DNA from: Gammaproteobacteria bacterium
Lineage (GTDB): Bacteria; Pseudomonadota; Gammaproteobacteria; Steroidobacterales; GCA-2729495
Direction of reading: 5' to 3'
DNA: 8,458 nt
Assembly: GCA_023383735.1 (NCBI GenBank)
Contig: JAHDYN010000061.1
Coordinates: forward strand, 1 to 8,458
Shown: positions 1-6,877 of the stretch, one piece after another
Layout of the letters: each line of letters begins with the position of its first letter
Numbering within the stretch: position 1 is the first letter of the stretch
Position numbers and translations under genes: made by a program
Notes under the pieces: generated by a model
Databases searched by the model: none
Seen by the model: only the letters and a program-made list of their open reading frames with translations
Told to the model about the DNA's origin: nothing

Positions 1-2
1 TC

Positions 3-1529
3 AAGGATCGCAACGGGGTGCCGCTGGCCGTCAGCACGCCGGTCGACAGCGTGTGGGTCAATCCCCCGCAGCTCCTGGAGTCGCCGGACAGGATCCCCGT
101 GCTTGCCAGGCAGCTCAAGATGGACGGCGGCGAACTCACCGCGCGCCTCACGCGCAATGTGCGCAAGGAGTTCGTCTATCTGAAGCGCCACATGAATCCC
201 GCGGAAGCTGCAGCCGTCGATGCCCTCCAGATTCCCGGTGTGCATCTGCTGCGCGAGTACCGCCGCTACTATCCGGCCGGCGAAGTCACCGGCCACCTGC
301 TCGGCTTCACGAATATCGACGACCGCGGCCAGGAGGGCCTGGAACTGGCCTTCGACAACTGGCTGCAGGGCGTGCCGGGCAAGAAGCGCGTGCTGCGCGA
401 CCGGCTGGGCCGGGTGATCGAGGACGTCGAAAGCATCGAGCCGCCGCGACCGGGTGGCGACCTGGTGACATCGATCGATCTGCGCATCCAGTACTTTGCC
501 TATCGGGCGCTCAAGGCCGCCGTCCAGCAGTACCACGCCGCGTCCGCATCGGCAGTGGTCATCGATGTCACCACCGGTGAGGTGCTTGCCGACGTCAATC
601 AGCCGGCCTACAACCCGAACGACCGCAGCCAGCTCAAGCCGGCGCTGTTTCGCAACCGTGCCATCACCGACATCATCGAGCCGGGCTCCACCTTCAAGCC
701 GCTGATCGTTGCTGCGGCGCTGGACAGCGGACGCCTCAACGCGCGCAGCGAGATCGATACCAGCCCGGGTTTCATCCGCGTCGGCAACAAGACCATCGAG
801 GACAAGCACAACCTGGGCCGCATCGACCTGGCGACGATCCTCGCCAAGTCGAGCAACGTCGGCATGGTGCAGGTCGCCATGCAGCTCGACAAGGAAGTGC
901 TGTGGAACACGCTCAGCCGCTTCGGCACGGGCCGCCTTACCACCAGCGGATTTCCGGGCGAATCGGCCGGCGTGCTCGTGCCTTACCAGAGCTGGCGGCC
1001 GATCGGACAGGCGACGCTGGCCTATGGTTACGGGCTGTCGATGACACCGTTGCAGCTTGCCCAGGCCTACGCCGTGCTCGCGGCCGAGGGCCTGCAGCGG
1101 CCGGTGTCGCTGGTGCGCATTTCCCAGGCGCCGATCGCGCGCCGCGTCGTGAGTCCGCAGGTTGCCCGCGACGTGCTCACCATGCTGGAACAGGTGGTCA
1201 CCCGCGAGGGTACCGGCCTCAAGGCGGCCGTGACCGGTTACCGGGTGGCGGGCAAGACGGGGACCGCGCGCAAGCTCACGGCCAACGGCTACTCGGGCGA
1301 CCGGCATACCGCCGTGTTTGCCGGGGTCACGCCGGTTGATCAGCCGCGCTTTGCCATCGTCGTGGTCGTCGATGATCCGCAGGGCAACGTGTACTACGGC
1401 GGTGATGTTGCCGCACCGGTGTTTTCCACCATCGCCACGGGCGCATTGCGCATTTTTGCCGTTCCACCGGATGGCATACCGCCAGCCGAGGCGCCACGGC
1501 CGGTAACGCTGGCTGCAAACCGCCCATGA
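3..1529 (+). CDS. ftsI: Septal peptidoglycan D,D-transpeptidase FtsI (PBP3), 5'-truncated by window edge
   Basis: Class B penicillin-binding protein that crosslinks septal peptidoglycan in the periplasm as the partner of FtsW. The frame is open to the window start and reads KDRNGVPLAVSTPVDSVW, a typical FtsI pedestal sequence, so the GTG at 18 is an internal valine and not the start. 508 residues are visible; E. coli FtsI has 588, so about 80 residues holding the cytoplasmic tail and the single membrane anchor are missing upstream. Numbering from the GTG at 18, the transpeptidase motifs are all present: the SxxK serine in EPGSTFKP (S224, K227), SSN at 278-280 and KTGT at 413-416. The pedestal motifs RRYYPAGEVTGHLLGFTN are also seen. 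The C-terminus is a short Pro/Ala-rich tail without PASTA domains, normal for proteobacteria. Its stop overlaps the murE start by 4 bases (ATGA). The identity is secure; the true start cannot be seen. Confidence 0.97.
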   Translation, partial: KDRNGVPLAVSTPVDSVWVNPPQLLESPDRIPVLARQLKMDGGELTARLTRNVRKEFVYLKRHMNPAEAAAVDALQIPGVHLLREYRRYYPAGEVTGHLLGFTNIDDRGQEGLELAFDNWLQGVPGKKRVLRDRLGRVIEDVESIEPPRPGGDLVTSIDLRIQYFAYRALKAAVQQYHAASASAVVIDVTTGEVLADVNQPAYNPNDRSQLKPALFRNRAITDIIEPGSTFKPLIVAAALDSGRLNARSEIDTSPGFIRVGNKTIEDKHNLGRIDLATILAKSSNVGMVQVAMQLDKEVLWNTLSRFGTGRLTTSGFPGESAGVLVPYQSWRPIGQATLAYGYGLSMTPLQLAQAYAVLAAEGLQRPVSLVRISQAPIARRVVSPQVARDVLTMLEQVVTREGTGLKAAVTGYRVAGKTGTARKLTANGYSGDRHTAVFAGVTPVDQPRFAIVVVVDDPQGNVYYGGDVAAPVFSTIATGALRIFAVPPDGIPPAEAPRPVTLAANRP

Positions 1530-3034
1530 ATCCGGTCAGCAACAGGGACATGGATCTGCGCACACTGTTCGACGGCTTCGGGGTGGAGGTACCGCAACGG
1601 GAGATCGCCGACATCACCACCGAAAGCGCCAACGTGAGTCGTGGCGGATTGTTTCTCGCCTGCCGGGGGAGCACGCACCATGGCCTGGAGTTTGTCGACC
1701 AGGTGCTGGCCGCCGGCCCTTCGGCCATCGCCTGGGAGCCCGATGCCACGGTACGGTCGCCGGTCTTGCCTGCGGACGTTTGCGGCTTTGCCGTGCCGGG
1801 CCTCGGCCATCGGCTCGGCGAGATCGCCGACCGCTTCTTTGCCGCCCCCTCCGCAGCGCTGGCAGTTACCGGCATCACCGGCACCAATGGCAAGACCACG
1901 ACGGCATGGCTGGTGACCGAGGCGCTCGGCAGGCTCGGTGCGACGGCCGGTTACATGGGTACGCTGGGGCATGGGCTCGTGACCGGACTGCGTCCGGGCG
2001 CATCGACCACGCCGGCCTGCATCACGCTGCACCGTCAGTTGCGTGAGCTGGCCGATGCCGGCGCCCGCCACGCCGTGATGGAGGTGTCCTCGCATGCGCT
2101 CGACCAGCAGCGTGTCGATGGCGTGCGTTTCAGTACCGTCGCATTCACCAACCTGGGCCGCGATCATCTCGACTATCACCGCGATCTGGAGCACTACGCG
2201 CAAGCCAAGGCGCGCCTGTTCCGCACCAACGCGCGCACGGCAGTCATCAATCTCGACGATCCCTTCGGCAAGACGCTGGCGGCATCGCTGCCGCACACGA
2301 CGGCCTGCCTCGGCGTGAGCATGGTTGGCGATCCGGCGGCACGGCTGCGGGGCGAGCTGACCCACCTCGGCGCCGATGGCCTGGTGATCGAGATCAGCGG
2401 CGATGCAGGCAAGGCGCGCCTGGCCAGCCGCTTGTGGGGACGCTTCAATGCCGAGAACCTGCTGCTGGCCACCGGCATCCTGCTGGCCGAGGGCTGGCCG
2501 CTGGCGCGCGTCGTCGCGGCGCTGGCCGAGGGCACGGCCCCGCCGGGACGCATGCAGCGCGTGCCGGGATCTGCCGCTCAGCCAACCGTGCTGGTCGACT
2601 TCGCGCACACGGCAGATGCGCTCGGCAAGGCCCTCGAAGCAGCGCGCGCGCACTGCAGCGGCCGGCTCTGGTGCGTGTTTGGCTGCGGCGGCAACCGCGA
2701 CAGCGGCAAGCGCGCGCCGATGGGCCGTGTGGCCGTGGAGCTTGCCGATTGCGTCATCATCACTGACGACAATCCCCGTGATGAAGATTCGCAGCAGATC
2801 ATCGCCGGCATCCTTGCCGGCATGGACGCCCGCGAAACGGTGCAGGTGATACCGGACCGCGCGGCGGCGATCGAGTGCGCCATCCGCTCCGCAGTGCCCG
2901 GCGATGTGATCCTGATTGCGGGCAAGGGTCACGAGCAGACACAGATCGTGGCCGGTGTGGGCCGGCCGTTTTCCGATGTGGCGGTCGCGGCGGCGGCCCT
3001 GTCTGGCGTGCAACAGCAGGGGCAGGGTGCATGA
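1526..3034 (+). CDS. murE: UDP-MurNAc-L-Ala-D-Glu:meso-diaminopimelate ligase MurE
   Basis: Cytoplasmic ATP-dependent amide ligase that adds the third stem residue to UDP-MurNAc-L-Ala-D-Glu. 502 residues, close to E. coli MurE (495). The ATP-binding loop GITGTNGKTTT is at 116-126 (K123). EVSSHALDQQ and GRDHLDYH follow, and K228 in AQAKARLF fits the carbamylated lysine of Mur ligases. DDNPR at 414-418 and GKGHE at 466-470 are the signature of meso-diaminopimelate specificity rather than lysine. In the N-terminal UDP-binding domain the common DSR motif reads ESA (33-35), which is unusual. The ATG at 1526 is chosen because it overlaps the ftsI stop (ATGA). There is no good Shine-Dalgarno sequence before it, so translation probably depends on ftsI coupling. 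An in-frame ATG at 1550 has an AGGGA only one base away, too close to work well. It could still be the start, which would remove eight residues with little effect. Confidence 0.97.
   Translation: MNPVSNRDMDLRTLFDGFGVEVPQREIADITTESANVSRGGLFLACRGSTHHGLEFVDQVLAAGPSAIAWEPDATVRSPVLPADVCGFAVPGLGHRLGEIADRFFAAPSAALAVTGITGTNGKTTTAWLVTEALGRLGATAGYMGTLGHGLVTGLRPGASTTPACITLHRQLRELADAGARHAVMEVSSHALDQQRVDGVRFSTVAFTNLGRDHLDYHRDLEHYAQAKARLFRTNARTAVINLDDPFGKTLAASLPHTTACLGVSMVGDPAARLRGELTHLGADGLVIEISGDAGKARLASRLWGRFNAENLLLATGILLAEGWPLARVVAALAEGTAPPGRMQRVPGSAAQPTVLVDFAHTADALGKALEAARAHCSGRLWCVFGCGGNRDSGKRAPMGRVAVELADCVIITDDNPRDEDSQQIIAGILAGMDARETVQVIPDRAAAIECAIRSAVPGDVILIAGKGHEQTQIVAGVGRPFSDVAVAAAALSGVQQQGQGA
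3018..3027 (+). promoter_or_regulatory. Shine-Dalgarno region of murF
   Basis: AGGGG (3018-3022) followed by CAGGG (3023-3027) just before the murF starts at 3031 and 3037. It lies inside the last codons of murE. The double purine tract fits both ATGs, so it does not decide between them, but it does support a start here rather than further upstream. Confidence 0.6.
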
Positions 3035-4422
3035 CCATGGGCAGGCTCAGCATGGTTGCAGAGGCAGTCGGCGGCACGCTGATCGGCGCCGATGCCGGTT
3101 TCGATTCGGTGAGCACCGACACCCGCAGCCTCGAGCCCGGCCAGCTGTTCTTCGCCCTGCGCGGCGTGCGGCACAACGCGGCCGAATTTGCCGCCCATGC
3201 CGCCGCGGCGGGCGCCGCCGGCGTGGTCATCGAGGAACCGCAGGCCATCGATCTGCCCCAGGTGCATGTCGCCGATGCCGGCCAGGCACTGTGCAACTTC
3301 GCCACGATGTGGCGCGGGCGTTTCGAACTGCCGATCGTCGCGGTGACCGGCAGCAACGGCAAGACCACCGTCAAGGAAATGGTTGGCACCATACTGCGCA
3401 GGCACTTTGCCGGTCCTGGTGAAGACGCCGGCGTACTGGTCACCTGGGGCAATCTCAACAACCACATCGGCGTGCCGATCACGCTGCTGTGGATGCGCGA
3501 GGTACACCGCGCTGCCGTGATCGAGATGGGTGCCAGCGCCAAAGCCGAGATCGCCAGGCTGGTGGCGATGGCGGCGCCCCGCATCGCCATCATCACCAAT
3601 GCCGGGCCTGCGCATCTGGGCGGCTTCGGCGGCACGCTCAAGGATGTGGCCGAGGGCAAGGGCGAGCTGTTTGCGGGCCTGCGTCCCGGCAGCATTGCGG
3701 TGATCAACCGCGATGATCCCTTTTACGATTACTGGCGCGGCCTGCGCGACGACATCAGCTACCGTTCCTTCGGCCTGTCTGCCGAGGCCGACTATCGTGC
3801 CGTCGATGTGCGGGCCTTCGGCGTGCAGCGGCTGTGTTTCCGGATGCTCACGCCGGCCGGCGAGATACCGGTGGAGTTGCCGATGGCCGGCAGCCATAAC
3901 GTGCGCAATGCACTGGCTGCGGCCGCGGCCTCGCTGGCTGCCGGTGCAAGCCTCGAGGCAGTGCGCGAGGGCCTGGCGCAGATGCTGAATGTCGCTGGCC
4001 GCCTGCGCGCCGAGCCCGGTCCGGCCGGCAGCACGATCTTCGATGACAGCTACAACGCCAACCCCGGTTCCGTGGCCGCCGCCATTCACTTCCTGGCCGG
4101 TCTCGATGGCCAGCGCTGGCTGGTGCTCGGCGGGATGGCGGAACTCGGTCCGGACGAGGCGGCCCTGCACCGCGAGATCGGCGTGCTGGCGGCACAGAGC
4201 GGCATCGACCGCTTCTATTGCGTCGGCGAGCTGACGCGCCCCGCCGCCGAGGGATTCGGTGCCGCGGCCCACTGGTATGCCGACGTTGCCGAGCTTGCCG
4301 AGGTGTTGCGGCCACAGATGAGTCCCGAGGTGCGACTGCTGGTCAAGGGTTCGCGCAGCGCCGGGCTCGAGCGACTGGTGCAGTCGATCACCGGGCGTAC
4401 CGACATGGCAGGAGCGCACTGA
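3031..4422 (+). CDS. murF: UDP-MurNAc-tripeptide:D-alanyl-D-alanine ligase MurF
   Basis: Cytoplasmic Mur ligase that adds D-Ala-D-Ala to UDP-MurNAc-tripeptide, giving the pentapeptide used by MraY. 463 residues, versus 452 in E. coli. Visible motifs are the P-loop GSNGKTTVKEM starting at 107 (K111), NLNNHIGVP, the metal/substrate region VIEMGAS, the NAGPAHLGGFG block, and DDSYNANPGS at 338-347 in the C-terminal ligase domain. The reading frame stays open far upstream inside murE, but the start is placed at 3031 because it gives the family N-terminus (MTMGRLSMVAEAVGG), overlaps the murE stop as ATGA, and has AGGGG at 3018-3022 eight bases upstream. A second in-frame ATG at 3037 with CAGGG at a good distance is an equally plausible start and would shorten the protein by only two residues. 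The stop overlaps the mraY start by one base. Confidence 0.97.
   Translation: MTMGRLSMVAEAVGGTLIGADAGFDSVSTDTRSLEPGQLFFALRGVRHNAAEFAAHAAAAGAAGVVIEEPQAIDLPQVHVADAGQALCNFATMWRGRFELPIVAVTGSNGKTTVKEMVGTILRRHFAGPGEDAGVLVTWGNLNNHIGVPITLLWMREVHRAAVIEMGASAKAEIARLVAMAAPRIAIITNAGPAHLGGFGGTLKDVAEGKGELFAGLRPGSIAVINRDDPFYDYWRGLRDDISYRSFGLSAEADYRAVDVRAFGVQRLCFRMLTPAGEIPVELPMAGSHNVRNALAAAAASLAAGASLEAVREGLAQMLNVAGRLRAEPGPAGSTIFDDSYNANPGSVAAAIHFLAGLDGQRWLVLGGMAELGPDEAALHREIGVLAAQSGIDRFYCVGELTRPAAEGFGAAAHWYADVAELAEVLRPQMSPEVRLLVKGSRSAGLERLVQSITGRTDMAGAH
4410..4414 (+). promoter_or_regulatory. Shine-Dalgarno site of mraY
   Basis: AGGAG seven bases before the ATG at 4422, inside the 3' end of murF. It is the most canonical ribosome binding site in the window and fixes the mraY start at the TGATG overlap. 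Confidence 0.75.
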
Positions 4423-5504
4423 TGCTGTTGCTCCTCGCGGAAATCCTGAAGGACTACGTGTCGGGCTTCAACGTCTTTACCTACCTGACCATGCGCGCGA
4501 TTCTCGGTGCGCTGACGGCGCTGGCGCTGTCGCTGTTCCTGGGTCCGCCGCTGATCCGTCGGCTGACCCTGCGGCAGATCGGCCAGACCGTGCGGCAGGA
4601 TGGCCCGCAGACCCACCTGCAAAAAGCCGGCACGCCGACCATGGGCGGTGCGCTGATCCTGCTTGCCATCATGCTCAGCACCCTGTTGTGGGCCGACCTG
4701 CGCAGCCTGTTCGTCTGGGTGGTGCTTGCCGTCACCCTGGGCTATGGCCTGATCGGCTTTGCCGATGACTACCGCAAGCTGGTGCTGCGCGATCCGAAGG
4801 GCCTGTCGGCGCGGAAGAAGCTGTTCTGGCAACTGCTGATCGCCATCGTCGTTGCCATCCTGCTGTACCGCCAGGCCGATACGCCGCAGTCGACCGCGTT
4901 GCTGATTCCCTACCTGAAAGACATCGCCATTCCGCTGGGCTGGCTGTTCGTGCCCTTTGCCTGCCTGGTGATCGTCGGCAGCAGCAATGCCGTGAACCTC
5001 ACCGACGGTCTGGACGGTCTCGCGATCATGCCGACCGTGCTGGTGGGCGGTGCGCTGGGCGTGTTCGCCTGGGTGGCCGGCAATGCGATCTTTTCCCGCT
5101 ACCTCGGCATTCCTTATATAGCCGGTGCCGGCGAGCTGTTCGTGTTCTGCGCGGCGATGGCCGGCGCCGGACTCGGTTTTCTCTGGTTCAACACCTATCC
5201 GGCCCAGGTGTTCATGGGCGACATCGGTGCGCTGGCGCTGGGCGGCGCGCTTGGTTCGGTGGCGGTGGTCGTGCGCCAGGAAGTGGTGTTGCTGATCATG
5301 GGTGGCGTGTTCGTTGCCGAGACCGTCTCGGTGATGATGCAGGTGGCCTCCTTCAAGATGACCGGCAAGCGCATCTTCCGCATGGCGCCACTGCACCATC
5401 ACTTCGAGCTCAAGGGCTGGGCCGAACCCAAGGTGATCGTGCGCTTCTGGATCGTGACCGTGGTGCTGGTGCTGGTCGGGCTGTCGAGCCTGAAGATCCG
5501 GTGA
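4422..5504 (+). CDS. mraY: Phospho-N-acetylmuramoyl-pentapeptide transferase MraY
   Basis: Polytopic inner-membrane enzyme that transfers phospho-MurNAc-pentapeptide from UDP to undecaprenyl phosphate, forming lipid I. The length is 360 residues, identical to E. coli MraY, and the catalytic/Mg2+ aspartates fall at the same positions: D115 and D116 in GFADDYRKL and D267 in FMGDIGALALGG. Other family signatures are KAGTPTMGG, the NLTDGLDGLA loop starting at 192, and the HHHFELKGW histidine loop near 325. About ten hydrophobic segments are visible along the chain, ending in a hydrophobic helix and LKIR. The start is well supported: TGATG overlap with the murF stop and a canonical AGGAG at 4410-4414, seven bases upstream. 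The frame is open upstream of this ATG, but that part is inside murF and does not look like a MraY N-terminus. It lies in the usual dcw position between murF and murD. Confidence 0.98.
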   Translation: MLLLLAEILKDYVSGFNVFTYLTMRAILGALTALALSLFLGPPLIRRLTLRQIGQTVRQDGPQTHLQKAGTPTMGGALILLAIMLSTLLWADLRSLFVWVVLAVTLGYGLIGFADDYRKLVLRDPKGLSARKKLFWQLLIAIVVAILLYRQADTPQSTALLIPYLKDIAIPLGWLFVPFACLVIVGSSNAVNLTDGLDGLAIMPTVLVGGALGVFAWVAGNAIFSRYLGIPYIAGAGELFVFCAAMAGAGLGFLWFNTYPAQVFMGDIGALALGGALGSVAVVVRQEVVLLIMGGVFVAETVSVMMQVASFKMTGKRIFRMAPLHHHFELKGWAEPKVIVRFWIVTVVLVLVGLSSLKIR

Positions 5505-5505
5505 T

Positions 5506-5510
5506 GGGAG
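5506..5510 (+). promoter_or_regulatory. Shine-Dalgarno site deciding the murD start
   Basis: GGGAG lies just after the mraY stop (5502-5504) and eight bases before the ATG at 5519. It would be inside the coding region if murD began at 5501 or 5504, so it argues for the ATG at 5519. This is an inference from spacing. Confidence 0.55.
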
Positions 5511-5518
5511 CCGCAGCG

Positions 5519-6877
5519 ATGAACATGCAGCACGACATGCAGGCGCAGGCCACCGGCCCCGTGCTCGTGCTGGGCATGGGTGGCACGGGTGCCGCCTGTG
5601 CGCGCTACCTGGCGGCCCGTGGCACGACGGCCGTGTTTGCCGATACGCGCAGCGCACCGCCGGGCCTCGCCGCGATCCGCACCGCGATGCCCGCGGCGGA
5701 AATACATGCCGGCCAGATTCCGCAGAACTTGCCGCCCCGGATCAGGCAGGTGGTGGTGTCGCCCGGCGTGGACCTGCATCTGCCCCTGCTCGCCGATGCG
5801 CGCCAGCGCGGTGTGCCGGTGCTGAGCGACATCGATCTCTTCATCCGCGAGGCGCGCGCGCCGATCGTGGCGATCACCGGTTCGAACGGCAAGAGCACCG
5901 TCACCTCGATGGTCGGCGGGATGCTTGCCGCCGCCGGCCTGCGCGTCGGCGTCGGCGGCAACCTCGGTACCCCCGCGCTCGACCTGCTCGATCCGGCGCA
6001 GCAGTTCTATGTGCTGGAGCTGTCGAGTTTCCAGCTCGAGCGCAGCCAGCTGATCGAGGCCGCGGCGGCCGTGCTGCTGAACGTCTCGCCGGATCACCTC
6101 GACCTGCACGGCGACATGGCGGCCTACACGGCGGCCAAGGCCCGCGTGTATGCGCACTGCAGGATCGCCGTGCTGAATCGCGACGAGCCGGCGCTCGCCA
6201 CCCTGGTTCCTGCCGGCACGCCGGTCATCCGTTTTGGTCTGGGGACACCGGGCGAGGGCGAGTTCGGCGTGCTGAAACGCCCGGACGGCAGCTGGCTGGC
6301 GCACGGCGACGAGGCGCTGCTGCCGGTGTCCGAGCTGCAGCTCACCGGCCGGCATAACATCTCGAATGCGCTCGCCGCGCTCGCGCTGGGCACGGCCTGC
6401 GGACTGGCGCCAGCGACGCTGTTGCCGGGCCTGCGCGCCTACCGGCCGCTGCCACACCGGATGGCAATCGTCGCCAGCCAGGATGGCCTGAAGTGGATCG
6501 ATGACTCGAAGGCCACCAATGTCGGTGCGGCGGTGGCGAGCATCGGCAGCCTGGATGGTCCGCTCGTGCTGATCGCCGGTGGTGATGGCAAGGGCGCGAG
6601 TTTCACGCTGCTCGCCGACGCCCTGCGTGGCCGCGAGTGCGTGGCGGTGCTGCTGGGCCGGGATCGCGAACTGCTGGCGAGCGCACTGCAGGGTGTGTGT
6701 CCCGTCCGGCGCGTCGCCGACATGCCGGCGGCCGTGCGCGAGGCGCGCGCCGTGGCGAAGCCCGGCTGGACGGTGCTGCTCGCCCCGGCCTGCAGCAGCC
6801 TCGACATGTATCGCGACTACGGCGCACGCGGCGATGCCTTCCGCGCCGCGGTGCTCGGTCAGGGGGTGCAGCCATGA
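5519..6877 (+). CDS. murD: UDP-MurNAc-L-alanine:D-glutamate ligase MurD
   Basis: Cytoplasmic ligase adding D-Glu to UDP-MurNAc-L-Ala, the step before MurE. 452 residues from this start (E. coli 438). The N-terminal Rossmann-like domain opens with VLVLGMGGTGAACARYL. The ATP loop GSNGKSTVTSMV begins at 121 (K125). SPDHLDLHGD and K207 in AAKARVY fit the carbamylated-lysine region. GRHNISNALAA and DSKATN (329-334) follow, then PACSSLDMYRDY near the end. By alignment from memory, E. coli S415 and F422, which touch D-Glu, match S427 and Y434 here, a conservative change. The start is a choice among several: GTG 5501, ATG 5504 (TGATG overlap with the mraY stop), ATG 5519, ATG 5525 and ATG 5537. ATG 5519 is preferred because GGGAG at 5506-5510 lies eight bases upstream. 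The stop overlaps the ftsW ATG (ATGA). Confidence 0.95.
   Translation: MNMQHDMQAQATGPVLVLGMGGTGAACARYLAARGTTAVFADTRSAPPGLAAIRTAMPAAEIHAGQIPQNLPPRIRQVVVSPGVDLHLPLLADARQRGVPVLSDIDLFIREARAPIVAITGSNGKSTVTSMVGGMLAAAGLRVGVGGNLGTPALDLLDPAQQFYVLELSSFQLERSQLIEAAAAVLLNVSPDHLDLHGDMAAYTAAKARVYAHCRIAVLNRDEPALATLVPAGTPVIRFGLGTPGEGEFGVLKRPDGSWLAHGDEALLPVSELQLTGRHNISNALAALALGTACGLAPATLLPGLRAYRPLPHRMAIVASQDGLKWIDDSKATNVGAAVASIGSLDGPLVLIAGGDGKGASFTLLADALRGRECVAVLLGRDRELLASALQGVCPVRRVADMPAAVREARAVAKPGWTVLLAPACSSLDMYRDYGARGDAFRAAVLGQGVQP
6861..6866 (+). promoter_or_regulatory. Shine-Dalgarno site of ftsW
   Basis: AGGGGG seven bases before the ftsW ATG at 6874, within the last codons of murD. It supports the overlapping ATGA start. 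Confidence 0.65.

Noticed and set aside
18..20. GTG at 18 as the start of ftsI
   Set aside because: The frame continues upstream to the window edge with FtsI-like sequence (KDRNG), and a start here would lose the membrane anchor. It is an internal valine.
1394..3013. 539-codon minus-strand open frame antisense to murE
   Set aside because: It is in codon register with murE, where the sense codons TTA, CTA and TCA, which would give antisense stops, are absent because of GC bias. The translation is rich in Arg, His, Gln and Ala, has no recognisable motif, and lies opposite a clearly conserved gene.
2875..3030. Upstream extension of murF into murE
   Set aside because: The extra N-terminal residues are Arg/Gly/Cys-rich and unlike MurF; the ATG at 3031 gives the family N-terminus and has a Shine-Dalgarno sequence.
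2929..4419. 496-codon minus-strand open frame antisense to murF
   Set aside because: Same codon-bias effect. The product is low in complexity with no family signature, and murF on the sense strand has all its motifs.
5091..5120. Possible internal promoter in mraY: TTTTCC and TATATA spaced by 18 bases
   Set aside because: TATATA stands out in this GC-rich DNA and contains a rare ATA codon, but the -35 match is only about half and the -10 is imperfect. Without transcript data it is not supported as a promoter for murD-ftsW.
4215..5657. 480-codon minus-strand open frame antisense to mraY
   Set aside because: His/Gln/Arg-rich translation typical of the antisense of hydrophobic Leu/Val/Ala codons (CTG, GTG, GCC). 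It crosses a gene boundary and has no start signal or motif.
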